Below, in pieces: positions 50,813 through 60,339 of a stretch of 64,000 nucleotides of DNA; position 1 is the stretch's first letter, and each line of letters begins with the position of its first letter. The notes under the pieces were generated by a model. It made no database searches. It was not told the origin of the DNA and was given only the letters and a program-made list of their open reading frames with translations. The stretch comes from Bradyrhizobium murdochi. Its GTDB lineage: Bacteria; Pseudomonadota; Alphaproteobacteria; Rhizobiales; Xanthobacteraceae. Both the position numbers and the translations under genes were made by a program. The DNA is taken from NCBI RefSeq assembly GCF_000472965.1, contig NZ_AXAU01000001.1:124001-188000 (forward strand), written 5' to 3'.

Positions 50813-50980
50813 TTACTTGATCTTCGCTTCGCGGAATTCGACGTGCTTTCGCGCGACCGGGTCGTACTTCTTCTTGACCAGCTTGTCGGTCATGGTGCGC
50901 GAATTCTTCTTGGCGACGTAATAGAAGCCGGTATCCGCCGAGGAAACGAGCTTGACCTTGATGGTGACCGCTTTGGCCAT
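50813..50980 (-). CDS. rpmG: 50S ribosomal protein L33
   Basis: The 55-residue protein [14 protein letters not shown], then [35 protein letters not shown] is L33 of the zinc-free type: all four Cys of the C+ form are absent. The start at 50980 is followed by the normal MAKA. A strong terminator follows at 50758. Its place between pleD and the NUDIX/rnr genes is the usual one in this group, except that accessory genes now lie on both sides. Confidence 0.97.
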   Translation of the reverse strand: MAKAVTIKVKLVSSADTGFYYVAKKNSRTMTDKLVKKKYDPVARKHVEFREAKIK

Positions 50981-51167
50981 GTTCAGAACCTCAAAAATGG
51001 GAGTGTCAGGCGCCGGCCAAACCGGCCTGCATTTGCCGCGCAACCTAGCTTCTGATCGCCCAAAGTCAAGGTTTTCGGGGCAAAAACCGGCCTGATTCGA
51101 GGTAGAATCCATGTTTTGCGCGTACTCTGATCGCAAAACCGGTGCCCACTTTTGCGGAAGCCGTTCA

Positions 51168-52493
51168 TTAACCCTCAAAGAACCGGTTTTTCGGCCTCGG
51201 CAGCCCCAAATTCTCGCGCAGCGTCCGGCCCACATACTCTTTCCGGAAAATCCCGCGCTTCTGCAGTTCCGGCACCACCTTGTCGACGAAGTCGTCGAGC
51301 CCCGCGGGCAGGAACGGAAACATGATGTTAAAACCGTCGCTGCCGCGGCTCATCAGCCACTTCTCCATCTGGTCGGCGATGGTTTGCGGCGTGCCGACGA
51401 ATGATAGTCCGCCATAGCCGCCGACGCGCTGGGCGAGCTGGCGCACCGTCAGCTTGTCGCGCGCAGCGGTATCGACGAGGCGCTGGCGGCCGCTCTTGCT
51501 GGCGTTGGTTTCGGGGATTGGCGGCAACTGGCCGTCAGGATCGAAGCCGGAGGCGTCGGTGCCGAGCTGCACCGAGAGCGAAGCGATGGCGCTGTCGTAA
51601 TGCACCATGCTGTCGAGCTTGGCCCTTTTCTCCTTGGCTTCCTCGACGCTGTCGCCGACCACGACGAAGGCGCCGGGCAGGATCTTCAGATGCTCGGGGT
51701 TGCGGCCGATCTTCTCCATGCGGCCCTTGATGTCGGCATAGAGCTTCTGCCCGTCGGCAAGGCTGCCGCCGCCGGTGAATACGGCTTCTGCGGTTTCCGC
51801 GGCGAGTTGCTTGCCGTCTTCGGACGCGCCGGCCTGCACGATCAGCGGCCAGCCCTGCACGGGGCGGGCGATGTTCAGCGGCCCGCGCACCGAGAGATAT
51901 TTGCCCTTGTGATTGAGCACGTGCATTTTCGCTGGATCGAAATAGAGCCCGGCCTCGACGTCGCGCACGAAGGCGTCATCGGCAAAGGAATCCCACAGAC
52001 CCGTCACCACGTCATAAAACTCGCGCGCCCGCTTGTAGCGCTCGGCGTGCTCCATGTGATCGTCGAGCCCGAAATTGAGCGCAGCATCCGGATTGGAGGT
52101 GGTGACGATATTCCAACCCGCGCGTCCACCTGAGATGTGATCGAGCGAGGCAAAGCGCCGGGCCACGTGATAGGGCTCGTCGAAGGTCGTCGATCCCGTC
52201 GCGATCAGGCCGATATGTTCCGTCACGGCTGATAGCGCCGACAACAGCGTGAACGGCTCGAACGAGGTGACCGTGTGACTGCGCTTGAGCGCATTGATCG
52301 GCATGTTCAGCACGGCCAGATGATCGGCCATGAAGAACGCGTCGAACTTGCCGGCCTCGAGCTTCTGGATCAGTTGCTTGATACGCGGGAAACTGAAATT
52401 GGCATCGGGCCAGGCGCCGGGATAGCGCCACGCGCCGGTGTGGATGGAGACCGGCCGCATGAACGCGCCGAGCTTGAGTTGCCGCTGTGCCAT
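51168..52493 (-). CDS. LLM-class flavin monooxygenase, NtaA/SnaA/DszA type
   Basis: A 441-residue luciferase-like TIM-barrel that uses FMNH2 supplied by a separate reductase to oxidise small organosulfur, polyamino-acid or nitrilotriacetate-like compounds. Features are [91 protein letters not shown] and [14 protein letters not shown]. The C terminus [15 protein letters not shown] is the family's conserved end. No partner reductase gene is nearby, so the substrate is open. Confidence 0.93.
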   Translation of the reverse strand: MAQRQLKLGAFMRPVSIHTGAWRYPGAWPDANFSFPRIKQLIQKLEAGKFDAFFMADHLAVLNMPINALKRSHTVTSFEPFTLLSALSAVTEHIGLIATGSTTFDEPYHVARRFASLDHISGGRAGWNIVTTSNPDAALNFGLDDHMEHAERYKRAREFYDVVTGLWDSFADDAFVRDVEAGLYFDPAKMHVLNHKGKYLSVRGPLNIARPVQGWPLIVQAGASEDGKQLAAETAEAVFTGGGSLADGQKLYADIKGRMEKIGRNPEHLKILPGAFVVVGDSVEEAKEKRAKLDSMVHYDSAIASLSVQLGTDASGFDPDGQLPPIPETNASKSGRQRLVDTAARDKLTVRQLAQRVGGYGGLSFVGTPQTIADQMEKWLMSRGSDGFNIMFPFLPAGLDDFVDKVVPELQKRGIFRKEYVGRTLRENLGLPRPKNRFFEG

Positions 52494-52622
52494 TCCCCGT
52501 TTCCGTCGCTGTTATTGTTGGGAAAGAGATAGGGAGGCGATTAGGGCAACGCCAATGGGCGGGATCGAGAAGAATTTTGCAATTTAAGGGATGGGGATAG
52601 GATATTCGGCGTGCAGCCAATA

Positions 52623-52710
52623 CCGTCATTGCGAGCGAAGCGAAGCAATCCATAGCGCCGCAAGCGTCGAGATGGATTGCTTCGTCGCTTCGCTCCTCGC
52701 AATGACGGGG
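52623..52710. repeat. Palindromic intergenic repeat, family A, copy 3
   Basis: The left arm CCGTCATTGCGAGCGAAG, AAGCAATCCAT and the right arm ATGGATTGCTTCGTC, CTCGCAATGACGGGG repeat the copies at 31956 and 43265. It ends 12 bp before the NUDIX stop, on the side where the LLM and NUDIX genes are separated. Confidence 0.88.
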
Positions 52711-52722
52711 AGAGAGGAGGGC

Positions 52723-53460
52723 CTACGCCCCCAGCACGTCCTTCTGCATCTTACCGCCGTAGAAATGAAAGAACGGCACCGGCGCGTCGTGGCGCAGCGG
52801 ACCGGTTGCGAGCCGACGATCGAGTTCGGCGAGCACGTTCTTGGTCATGGCGTGCGCGTCGGCGAGCGGCTGCGAGCCGATCTCGACCCACACCAGCTCC
52901 ACCAGTTCGGCATCGGCGTGGATCACGCCTTCGACGCGATGGGCGATGGCTGACGCATCGGCCGTGAAGAAGCGCGTATCAAAACGGCGGACGCGGCCAG
53001 GCGGGGTGATCGCGCGTGCGATCAGGAACAGGCCGGATGGATCGGGTAAGAGGCCTGCTTCCGCAAACGGCTTCCAGGCGCCCTCGAGTTTCACGGGCTT
53101 GTCGACCTTGCATCCGAGGCAGAGGCCGGTTTCCTCGCAGGCCTCGCGGATCGCAGCAACCGCCAGCGCGCGCGCCCGCGAGGGTGCAATCTTCGGACTG
53201 CCCTTGAGCAGATTGGCCTCGAGCTCCGGGGAAATTGGTGCGGCCACAGGGATGCGGTTGTCCGACTTGTCGACGCGGCCTCCGGGAAAAACATATTTGC
53301 CCGGCATGAACACCACTTTGTCGTGGCGCTTGCCGACCAGAACTTTCGGTTTGTCGCCGGACCGGTCGATCAGGATCAGCGTCGCTGCATCCTTGGGCCG
53401 GAAATAGGGATGATGATCGGCTTCTTTTTCTTCTTTTACGGCGGTCGCGGCGTCGTTCAT
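52723..53460 (-). CDS. NUDIX hydrolase
   Basis: The 245-residue protein has an N-terminal strand region (AATLILIDRSGDKPKVLVGKRHD), the Nudix-box start FPGGRVDKSD and its helix AIREACEETGLCLG, with the catalytic Glu pair in REACEET. About 40 residues separate the GG from REACEE, more than in the minimal box, as in the coenzyme A-type/NUDT7-8 related branch. It would hydrolyse a nucleoside diphosphate-linked compound, and the C-terminal half (RRFDTRFFTADASAIAHR) supports a CoA-pyrophosphatase-like subgroup. Confidence 0.87.
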   Translation of the reverse strand: MNDAATAVKEEKEADHHPYFRPKDAATLILIDRSGDKPKVLVGKRHDKVVFMPGKYVFPGGRVDKSDNRIPVAAPISPELEANLLKGSPKIAPSRARALAVAAIREACEETGLCLGCKVDKPVKLEGAWKPFAEAGLLPDPSGLFLIARAITPPGRVRRFDTRFFTADASAIAHRVEGVIHADAELVELVWVEIGSQPLADAHAMTKNVLAELDRRLATGPLRHDAPVPFFHFYGGKMQKDVLGA

Positions 53461-53504
53461 CCCATCCCCATTTTAGTGCTCTTGTTGCTCGTGCTTTAGC
53501 TAGA

Positions 53505-53580
53505 CTAGCGCCCCGTTTCCGAAGTTCGCGATCTCTCGCGGCCCCAGTTTCGCGAACTTCGGAAATAAAGGGGGCGCTAG
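53505..53580. repeat. Palindromic repeat, family D
   Basis: CTAGCGCCCC, GTTTCCGAAGTTCGCG and the inverse CGCGAACTTCGGAAA, GGGGGCGCTAG form a long stem with a short loop. The ends are exact inverted CTAGCGCC/GGCGCTAG. It lies between the NUDIX start and the element at 53594. Confidence 0.85.
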
Positions 53581-53593
53581 CAAATTTAGATTT

Positions 53594-53672
53594 TCAGTGC
53601 CGCTTTTCGATTTGAAGTTCCTAGCGTGAGCCCGCGGCAACTACCGTAGGAACTTCAAATCGGCGGCACTGA
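53594..53672. repeat. Palindromic repeat, family E, covering the end of the DUF983 gene
   Basis: TCAGTGCCGC (53594-53603) and GCGGCACTGA (53663-53672) are exact inverted ends. CGATTTGAAGTTCC and GGAACTTCAAATCG form the inner stem. The DUF983 stop is at 53655, so the right arm encodes the last six codons of that gene. Confidence 0.83.
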
Positions 53673-54101
53673 CGGGATGTCGCTAGGGGCATTTTCGTCA
53701 AAGCCGTGCATGCGCAGCGCCCATTGAATGCCGACCACCGCGCCCTTGATTGGCTGCAACAGAACCAGCGATAAGAGGAACGTCACCGGCAAATAGATCG
53801 CCAACTGCAGCCATACGGCCGGCGAGAAATTGGTCTCGATCCAGAGCGCCGCCGGTACCACGATGTGGCCGACGACGACGATCACGAGATAGGCCGGCAG
53901 ATCGTCGGCGCGGTGCGGGGTAAAATCGAGTCCGCACTTCGAGCAATTATCGGCAGTCTTCAGGAAAGCGCGAAACATTTTGCCTTCGCCGCAACGCGGG
54001 CATCGGCAACGGAAGCCGCGCTTCATCGCGGTCCAGAGGTCGCGCTTCTCGGCCTGCGCGGTGTCCCGGGTCCATGTCGTCGCGGCGTTCACCGTTTCCA
54101 T
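53655..54101 (-). CDS. DUF983 family membrane protein
   Basis: The 148-residue protein has a zinc-ribbon-like N-terminal part with two CxxC pairs (CRCPRCGEGKMF, then NCSKCGLDF) and two membrane helices (about 70-90 and 95-118). This is the DUF983 layout; the function is unknown to me. The C-terminal six residues come from a palindromic repeat and are probably not ancestral. The start overlaps the end of rnr by 13 bp, so translation is probably coupled. Confidence 0.9.
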   Translation of the reverse strand: METVNAATTWTRDTAQAEKRDLWTAMKRGFRCRCPRCGEGKMFRAFLKTADNCSKCGLDFTPHRADDLPAYLVIVVVGHIVVPAALWIETNFSPAVWLQLAIYLPVTFLLSLVLLQPIKGAVVGIQWALRMHGFDENAPSDIPSVPPI

Positions 54102-56431
54102 GACTTGCCTTTCTTCGATTTGCCGGGCTTGGCTTTGCCCGACTTGCCCTTGTGAGGCTTGCGAACCTTGTCGCGCGGGCTGCGGCCCGGATGCGATTTC
54201 GACGGCTTTGCCGATGCCCTCGAGCCGTCACGTTTTCTGCCGCGCGGAATGAGTTGGCCTTCCGACAGCAGCTCGAACCGCAACGCGCCGGCTACTGGTG
54301 CAGCTTCTACCAGACGCACGTCGACGACGTCACCCAACCGGTGCATGGCACCGCTGCGTGAGCCGACGAGCGCATGACGCGTCTCGTCATAATTGTAATA
54401 CTCGGTGCCGAGCGTGCGGATCGGGATCAGCCCGTCGGCGCCAGTATCCGACAACTTCACGAACAGACCGGCGCGGGTAACGCCCGAGAGACGGCCCTGA
54501 AACGTCGCGCCGATACGGTCGGCGAGGAAATGCGCGATCAGCCGGTCGGCGGTTTCGCGCTCCGCCTTCATCGCGCGGCGCTCGGTCAGCGAAATCTGCG
54601 CCGCGATCTCGCTCAGTGTCTCCAGCGTCTCGCTCTCCGGCAACGCGCCTTCGCCGAGACCGAGCGCGCGGATCAGCGCGCGATGCACGATCAGATCAGC
54701 GTATCGCCTGATCGGCGAAGTGAAATGCGCGTAGCGGCGCAGGTTGAGGCCGAAATGGCCGTAATTCTCCGCCGAGTATTCCGCCTGCGCCTGCGAGCGC
54801 AGCACCACCTCGTTGACCAGCGGCTCGTAGTCCTCGCCGCGGACCTGACCCAGCACCCGATTGAACAGCGAGGGGCGTAGCGCGCCGGTCTTCGCAAACG
54901 GCAGGTCGAGCGTTTTCAGGAATTCCTGGAGATTATGAACCTTCTCCAGGGTCGGTTCGTCATGCACCCGATAGATAAGCGGCAGAGCCTTCTTTTCAAG
55001 CATTTCGGCCGCGGCGACGTTGGCGAGGATCATGAATTCCTCGATCAGCCGGTGCGCATCGAGACGTTCGGGCACGATGACGCGATCGACGGTGCCGTCG
55101 GGCTTGAGCAGGATTTTTCGCTCGGGCAGATCGAGGTCGAGCGGATCGCGTTCGTCGCGCGCGAGCTTCACCAGCGCATAGGCCGCGTACAGCGGCGTCA
55201 GGATCGGCTCCAGCAGCGGGCCGGTGATATCGTCGGGCCGCCCGTCGATCGCGGCCTGCGCCTGCGCGTAGTGCAGCTTCGCGGCCGAGCGCATCAGCAC
55301 GCGATGAAAGCTGTGCGAGCGCTTGCGGCCGTCCGGGCCGATGACGAGCCGCACCGCGAGCGCGCCGCGCGCTTCGCCCGGCACCAGCGAGCAGAGATCG
55401 TTGGAGATGCGCTCGGGCAGCATCGGCACCACGCGGTCCGGAAAATACACCGAGTTGCCGCGTGTCACCGCTTCGCGGTCCAGCGCCGAGCCAGGCCGCA
55501 CATAGAAGGCGACGTCGGCAATCGCGACATGGACGACATAGCCGCCCTTGTTGTTCGGATCGGAATCGGGCGCGGCGTGCACCGCGTCGTCATGGTCCTT
55601 CGCATCAGGCGGATCGATGGTCACCAGCGGCAAATCGCGCCAGTCCTCGCGGCCTTTCAAGTCAGCGGGCTGCGCGGCCTCGGCCTCGCGCAAGGCGGAT
55701 GGTGAAAACGCCTGCGGGATTTCGTGGGCGTGGATCGCGATCAGGCTGATCGCCTTTTCGCTCGACAACGAGCCGAGTCGCTCCTTCACCTTGCCGGAGG
55801 CGAGGCCATAGCCGCGCGAGCGCACCAGATCGACGCTAATGAGGTCGCCATCCTCGGCGTCCGCGGTGTCCGATGGAGCGATGTTCAATTCGCGCCCGGC
55901 CTGCTTCTTGTCGACGGGAACGAGCAGGCCGCCGCCGCCAGGCAGTTTGCGGAAGATGCCGAGCACGCGGGCGCGGGCCTGGTCGATGATCTTGATGATG
56001 CGCCCGCGATAGGGGGCGCCTTCGCTGTCATCGGCCTTCTCGATCCGCAACAGGGCCCGGTCGCCGACACCCGCCGCGGTGCCGGGTTGCAGACGGCGCG
56101 GGACATGGATGCGGATTTTCGGTGCGGGGCCGCTCTGTTCTGTGTCCCATTCGGTGGGAGCGGCGAGCAGTTCGCCGTCGGTGTCGCGCCCGGTGATGTC
56201 GGCGATCACGGTCGGGGGCAGGAGAGCCGTCTCGTGAATCTTCCGACCGCGTTTGGCGATGGCGCCTTCGTCGGCGAGCTCGCGCAGGATTCGCTTCAAC
56301 TCGGCGCGGTCGGCATTCTTCAGGCCGAACTCGCGGGCGATTTCCCGCGTGCCGATCTTGCCTGGATGGGCACGAATAAAGGCGACGATGGCGTCCCGGG
56401 CCGGAAAACCATGGTCGTGTTTTCTCTTCAC
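54089..56431 (-). CDS. rnr: Ribonuclease R
   Basis: RNase R is a processive 3'-5' exoribonuclease that degrades structured RNA. The 780-residue protein begins with a GTG one base after the topA stop. It has an N-terminal winged-helix part (about 5-70), cold-shock domains (about 75-215), the RNB catalytic domain with Asp273, Asp276, Asp281 and Asp282 in TIDPPDAKDHDDA, and later HFTSPIRRYADLIVHR. An S1 domain (about 640-725) and a Lys/Arg-rich C-terminal tail (735-780) complete the protein. All are normal for alphaproteobacterial RNase R. Confidence 0.97.
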   Translation of the reverse strand: MKRKHDHGFPARDAIVAFIRAHPGKIGTREIAREFGLKNADRAELKRILRELADEGAIAKRGRKIHETALLPPTVIADITGRDTDGELLAAPTEWDTEQSGPAPKIRIHVPRRLQPGTAAGVGDRALLRIEKADDSEGAPYRGRIIKIIDQARARVLGIFRKLPGGGGLLVPVDKKQAGRELNIAPSDTADAEDGDLISVDLVRSRGYGLASGKVKERLGSLSSEKAISLIAIHAHEIPQAFSPSALREAEAAQPADLKGREDWRDLPLVTIDPPDAKDHDDAVHAAPDSDPNNKGGYVVHVAIADVAFYVRPGSALDREAVTRGNSVYFPDRVVPMLPERISNDLCSLVPGEARGALAVRLVIGPDGRKRSHSFHRVLMRSAAKLHYAQAQAAIDGRPDDITGPLLEPILTPLYAAYALVKLARDERDPLDLDLPERKILLKPDGTVDRVIVPERLDAHRLIEEFMILANVAAAEMLEKKALPLIYRVHDEPTLEKVHNLQEFLKTLDLPFAKTGALRPSLFNRVLGQVRGEDYEPLVNEVVLRSQAQAEYSAENYGHFGLNLRRYAHFTSPIRRYADLIVHRALIRALGLGEGALPESETLETLSEIAAQISLTERRAMKAERETADRLIAHFLADRIGATFQGRLSGVTRAGLFVKLSDTGADGLIPIRTLGTEYYNYDETRHALVGSRSGAMHRLGDVVDVRLVEAAPVAGALRFELLSEGQLIPRGRKRDGSRASAKPSKSHPGRSPRDKVRKPHKGKSGKAKPGKSKKGKSWKR

Positions 56432-59194
56432 TTATCCTCGCGCCTTGCCCGCTCTTTTCTTCGCGGGCGTTTTGGATGGAACGGGCTTGGCCGCCGATGT
56501 CTTGGCCGCGGATGCGACCGGCGCGCGCGCCTTGCTGACGGCTCCTGATTTCGGCTTTGCTACAGCTTTCTTCGCTGCTGCTTTCTTGGCAGGTTTTGGC
56601 GCGTCGGCATCGGCAGCCTTGGTAGCAGTCTTGGCGGCGGCCTTCTTCGGCGCGGCCTTCTTGGCGCCGCGTTTCGGCTTGCCGCCGCCCTTGGCGGCGC
56701 GTTCGTCGATCAGCGCGATGGCCTCGGCCAGCGTGATCGTCTCCGGCGTCTTGTCGCTTGGGATGGTGGCATTGACACCGCCTGCGGTGACATAGGCGCC
56801 ATAGCGGCCGTTCTTGACGGCGACGCCGCCAAGGCTCGGATGCTCGCCGAGCGGCTTGCCGGGATCGGCGCCGAAGCGGCGGCCGCTCGGACCCTTTGCG
56901 ATCTTTTCCGCGATCAGCGTCACTGCGCGGTTGAGGCCGATATCGAACACCTCGTCGCCGGCCTCCAGGCTCGCATAGGTCTTCTCGTGACGCACAAACG
57001 GGCCGAACCGGCCGATGCCGGCAGTGATCGGCTCGCCGGTTTCCGGATGCTTGCCGATCTCACGCGGCAGCGATAGCAGCTTCAGCGCCAGATCGAGCTC
57101 CATGTCGCCGGGCGACATGTTCTTCGGGATGCCGGCGCGCTTGGGCTTTTCGCCCTCTTCGTAATCCTTCTGCTCGCCGAGCTGGATGTAGGGGCCGAAG
57201 CGTCCGGCCTTCACCGTGACGTCGAGATCGGTCTCGGGGTCCTTGCCGAGCACGCGGTCGGCGCTTGCTTCCGAGTCGGCGGCGAGCGGACGGGTGTAGC
57301 GGCATTCCGGATAATTCGAGCAGCCGACGAAGGCGCCGAACTTGCCGGCCTTCAGGTTGAGCCGGCCGGTGCCACAGCTCGGGCACTGCCTGATGTCGCC
57401 GCCATCGGCGCGGGGCGGATAGATGTGCGGTCCCAGCATGTCGTCGAGCGCATCCAGCACCTCGGCGACGCGGAGATCCTTGATGTCGTCGACCGCGCCG
57501 ATGAAGTCCGTCCAGAAATCCTTCAGCACCTGCTGCCAGGAAATCTCGTTGTTGGAGATGCGGTCGAGCTGTTCTTCCAGCGCGGCGGTGAAGTCGTATT
57601 CCACGTAGCGCGCGAAGAAGTTTTCTAGGAACGCGATCACGACGCGGCCCTTGTCCTCACCATGCAGCCGCTTCTTCTCCAGCTTGACGTAACCGCGGTC
57701 TTTCAGGACCTGGAGGATCGAGGCGTAGGTCGAGGGACGGCCGATGCCGAGCTCTTCCATCCGCTTGACCAGCGAGGCTTCCGAGAAGCGCGGCGGCGGT
57801 TCGGTGAAATGCTGGGTGACGGCAAGCGCCTGCCGCTTCAAGGCTTCGCCTTCGCTCATGGCGGGAAGGCGGCGGGAATCTTCGTCTTCCTCGTCGTCGC
57901 GGCCTTCCTGATAGAGCGCGAGGAAACCGTCGAACTTGATGACCTGGCCCGAAGCGCGCAGCTCCAACACGCGGGAGCCGGCCTTCGCCGCGATGTCCAC
58001 GGTGGTGCGTTCGAGTTCGGCCGATTCCATCTGGCTCGCAATGGTGCGGATCCAGATCAGTTCATAAAGCTTGGCCTGATCGGGATCGAGGCGGCGGCGC
58101 ATCTCGGCGGGCCGGCGCGACAGATCAGTCGGGCGGATCGCTTCGTGCGCCTCCTGCGCGTTCTTGGCCTTGGTCTGGTACTGCCGCGGCGCATCCGGCA
58201 CATAGGCGTTGCCGTAATCCTCGCCAATCACCTTGCGGGCTTGGGTGATCGCCGAGCCGTCGATCTGCACGCCGTCGGTTCGCATATAGGTGATGAGGCC
58301 GGTGGTCTCGCCGCCGATGTCGATGCCTTCATAGAGCCGCTGCGCGATCCGCATGGTATGCGCCGGCGCAAAGCCGAGCTTGCGGCTGGCTTCCTGCTGC
58401 AGCGTCGAGGTCGTGAAGGGCGCCTGCGGATTCCGGCGCGCGGGTTTTGCTTCGACGGTCGAAACCGTGAAGTTCGCCGCTTCAATGGCCTTCTTGAGGT
58501 CTTCGGCTTCGGCGCCGGAGCCGATGTCGAGCCGCTGGATCTTCTTGCCGTCGGCGCCGACGAGGCGCGCCTCGAAGCTGTCGCCGCGCGGCGTGGTCAG
58601 GGTTGCGACCAGCGACCAGTATTCGCGTGGGACGAATTTTTCGATTTCGAGTTCGCGGTCGCAGACCAGCCGCAGCGCGACCGACTGCACGCGGCCGGCC
58701 GAGCGCGCGCCCGGCAGCTTGCGCCAGAGCACGGGGGAGAGCGTGAAGCCGACCAGGTAGTCCAGCGCGCGACGCGCCATATAGGCGTCGACCAGCGCGC
58801 CATCGATCTGGCGCGGCGCCTTCATGGCATCGGTCACCGCTTGCTTGGTGATGGCGTTGAACACCACGCGCTCGATCTTCTGATCCTTCAGCGCGCGCTT
58901 CTGTTTCATCACCTCCAGCACGTGCCAGGAGATCGCTTCGCCCTCGCGATCAGGGTCGGTTGCGAGAATCAGTCGGCTGGCGCCCTTCAGGGCCTTGGCG
59001 ATGTCGTTGAGCCGGCCGGCCGCCTTGGGATCGACCTCCCAGATCATCTGAAAATTGGCGTCCGGATCGACGGAACCGTTCTTGGCGGGGAGGTCGCGGA
59101 CATGGCCGAACGAGGCCAGAACCTCGTAGGAGGCGCCCAAGTACTTATTGATCGTCTTGGCTTTCGCCGGCGACTCCACGATGACGATATTCAT
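56432..59194 (-). CDS. topA: DNA topoisomerase I
   Basis: A type IA topoisomerase that relaxes negative supercoils. The 920-residue protein has the TOPRIM domain with VESPAKAKTINKYLG and Asp80/Asp82/Glu84 in ATDPDREGEAI, the nucleophile Tyr303 in GLITYMRTDG, and a later RPSTYASILQVLKDRGYV. One Cys4 zinc ribbon (QCPSCGTGRLNLKAGKFG to CSNYPECRY) precedes several TopA C-terminal repeats. The last 90 residues are a Lys/Ala-rich tail. topA and rnr are directly adjacent, with no spacer between them. Confidence 0.98.
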   Translation of the reverse strand: MNIVIVESPAKAKTINKYLGASYEVLASFGHVRDLPAKNGSVDPDANFQMIWEVDPKAAGRLNDIAKALKGASRLILATDPDREGEAISWHVLEVMKQKRALKDQKIERVVFNAITKQAVTDAMKAPRQIDGALVDAYMARRALDYLVGFTLSPVLWRKLPGARSAGRVQSVALRLVCDRELEIEKFVPREYWSLVATLTTPRGDSFEARLVGADGKKIQRLDIGSGAEAEDLKKAIEAANFTVSTVEAKPARRNPQAPFTTSTLQQEASRKLGFAPAHTMRIAQRLYEGIDIGGETTGLITYMRTDGVQIDGSAITQARKVIGEDYGNAYVPDAPRQYQTKAKNAQEAHEAIRPTDLSRRPAEMRRRLDPDQAKLYELIWIRTIASQMESAELERTTVDIAAKAGSRVLELRASGQVIKFDGFLALYQEGRDDEEDEDSRRLPAMSEGEALKRQALAVTQHFTEPPPRFSEASLVKRMEELGIGRPSTYASILQVLKDRGYVKLEKKRLHGEDKGRVVIAFLENFFARYVEYDFTAALEEQLDRISNNEISWQQVLKDFWTDFIGAVDDIKDLRVAEVLDALDDMLGPHIYPPRADGGDIRQCPSCGTGRLNLKAGKFGAFVGCSNYPECRYTRPLAADSEASADRVLGKDPETDLDVTVKAGRFGPYIQLGEQKDYEEGEKPKRAGIPKNMSPGDMELDLALKLLSLPREIGKHPETGEPITAGIGRFGPFVRHEKTYASLEAGDEVFDIGLNRAVTLIAEKIAKGPSGRRFGADPGKPLGEHPSLGGVAVKNGRYGAYVTAGGVNATIPSDKTPETITLAEAIALIDERAAKGGGKPKRGAKKAAPKKAAAKTATKAADADAPKPAKKAAAKKAVAKPKSGAVSKARAPVASAAKTSAAKPVPSKTPAKKRAGKARG

Positions 59195-59424
59195 GTCATT
59201 CCAATGGCTTACGGGAAAAGATAAAGGCGGGTTCCGCGAGACTCGCGGCCCACCGATTGGACCCGAACATGGGTGGTGAGGCGGCCCCTGTCAAATCGGC
59301 AAATGCCGCCAGGGAACCTTTCGCTATCCACTTATATCTGAGGAGTTGCGAAATGCGCCCTAGAGTTGCGCCTCCAAAGGGGTTATTTCTGGGCAATATT
59401 TTGTGTCGTTAGGATGCAAATTTT

Positions 59425-59673
59425 TTGAGCAAGGCTGCGGGCGGCCGGAAGCGGAAGGCTTCAGGCAAGAAACCGGAATCGCCAACCGAAGAACCTGAAC
59501 GAGGTGAGGAAGGCGGCCCCGACGAGGCCGTGGCCTTCATTGCGGAGACCGTTGCCGAACTGGTCAAGCTCGCGGAGCGCCATCGGCTCGAGGTGCTCAG
59601 CCATTTGCTCGGCATGGCGCAGCTCGAGGCCGAAGAGCGCCTGCGCACCCGCAGCAAACGCAAGCTGTCGTGA
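59425..59673 (+). CDS. Small conserved helical protein
   Basis: An 82-residue product starting at a TTG (TTGAGCAAGGCTGCG). The N-terminal third is basic and disordered (KAAGGRKRKASGKKPE), then acidic, then an amphipathic helix (about 35-75: EAVAFIAETVAELVKLAERHRLEVLSHLLGMAQLEAEERLR). This helix is likely to drive dimerisation. I recall similar hypothetical proteins in this position in Bradyrhizobium, downstream of the divergent topA. The function is unknown. Confidence 0.72.
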   Translation: MSKAAGGRKRKASGKKPESPTEEPERGEEGGPDEAVAFIAETVAELVKLAERHRLEVLSHLLGMAQLEAEERLRTRSKRKLS

Positions 59674-59750
59674 CAGTTCGAACCGACGGCAGCCTCCCAC
59701 GGGCCATTCTCCCTTTCCCCGTCAGAACGGGAGAGGAAGAAGAAGGTCGG

Positions 59751-60227
59751 CTACGCCGTAACCCGCCCGCCTTGCTTCACCACCGCCCGTGGCTTCAGCG
59801 CCGTATCCCCCGCACTCAATAGCCGCCCATCCTGCGAGTAGAGTTCGAGTTTGCGAACCGGCTTGCCCTTTTCCTTGTCGACCAGGATGGTGGCGATCCC
59901 TTCCGGGTGCTCATCGAATTGCTCGCTCCATTGCCGCAGGGCGACCAGGATGGGGAAGACACCGCGGCCTTTCGGCGTCAGCAGATACTCCTGATAGGCG
60001 CTTCCGTCGGAAGCGGGCGCGGTCTTCAGAATGCCCTGATCGACCAGCGTGCGCAGCCGCACCGTGAGGATGTTCTTGGCGAGCCCCAGTCTCTTCTGGA
60101 ATTCGCTGAAGCGGGTGATGCCAAACAGCGCCTCGCGAATGATCAGCATCGACCACCAGTCGCCGATCGCATCCAGAGAGCGCGCGATCGGGCAATCGTC
60201 GTGCTCAAAGCTGGTTCGTTTCACCAT
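59751..60227 (-). CDS. HxlR family transcriptional regulator
   Basis: A 158-residue winged-helix regulator with the HxlR core at about 10-100: CPIARSLDAIGDWWSMLIIREALFGITRFSEFQKRLGLAKNILTVRLRTLVDQGIL, then YLLTPKGRGVFPILVALRQW. The Cys in DDCPIARSLD is the residue that senses thiol-reactive compounds in YodB/HypR-type members. A C-terminal extension (100-158) with Lys/Arg pairs is less typical. It is divergent from an SDR gene that it probably controls through the palindromic sites between them. Confidence 0.9.
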   Translation of the reverse strand: MVKRTSFEHDDCPIARSLDAIGDWWSMLIIREALFGITRFSEFQKRLGLAKNILTVRLRTLVDQGILKTAPASDGSAYQEYLLTPKGRGVFPILVALRQWSEQFDEHPEGIATILVDKEKGKPVRKLELYSQDGRLLSAGDTALKPRAVVKQGGRVTA

Positions 60228-60269
60228 TTCAGTCTCCGATCGGGTTTGAGACCGATCACGGCCTTGTGT

Positions 60270-60325
60270 GGTTGCAATATTAAACCAGATGCTCTAGCTA
60301 ATCAATCCAGTTTAATAATGCAACC
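60270..60325. promoter_or_regulatory. Paired inverted half-sites between HxlR and SDR genes
   Basis: GGTTGCAATATTAAAC (60270-60285) and GTTTAATAATGCAACC (60310-60325) are inverted copies at 15 of 16 positions, 24 bp apart, in the 112-bp divergent gap. They lie 15 bp before the SDR start and 43 bp before the regulator start and are the likely HxlR binding sites. Confidence 0.65.
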
Positions 60326-60339
60326 ACCGGAGACGTGTC

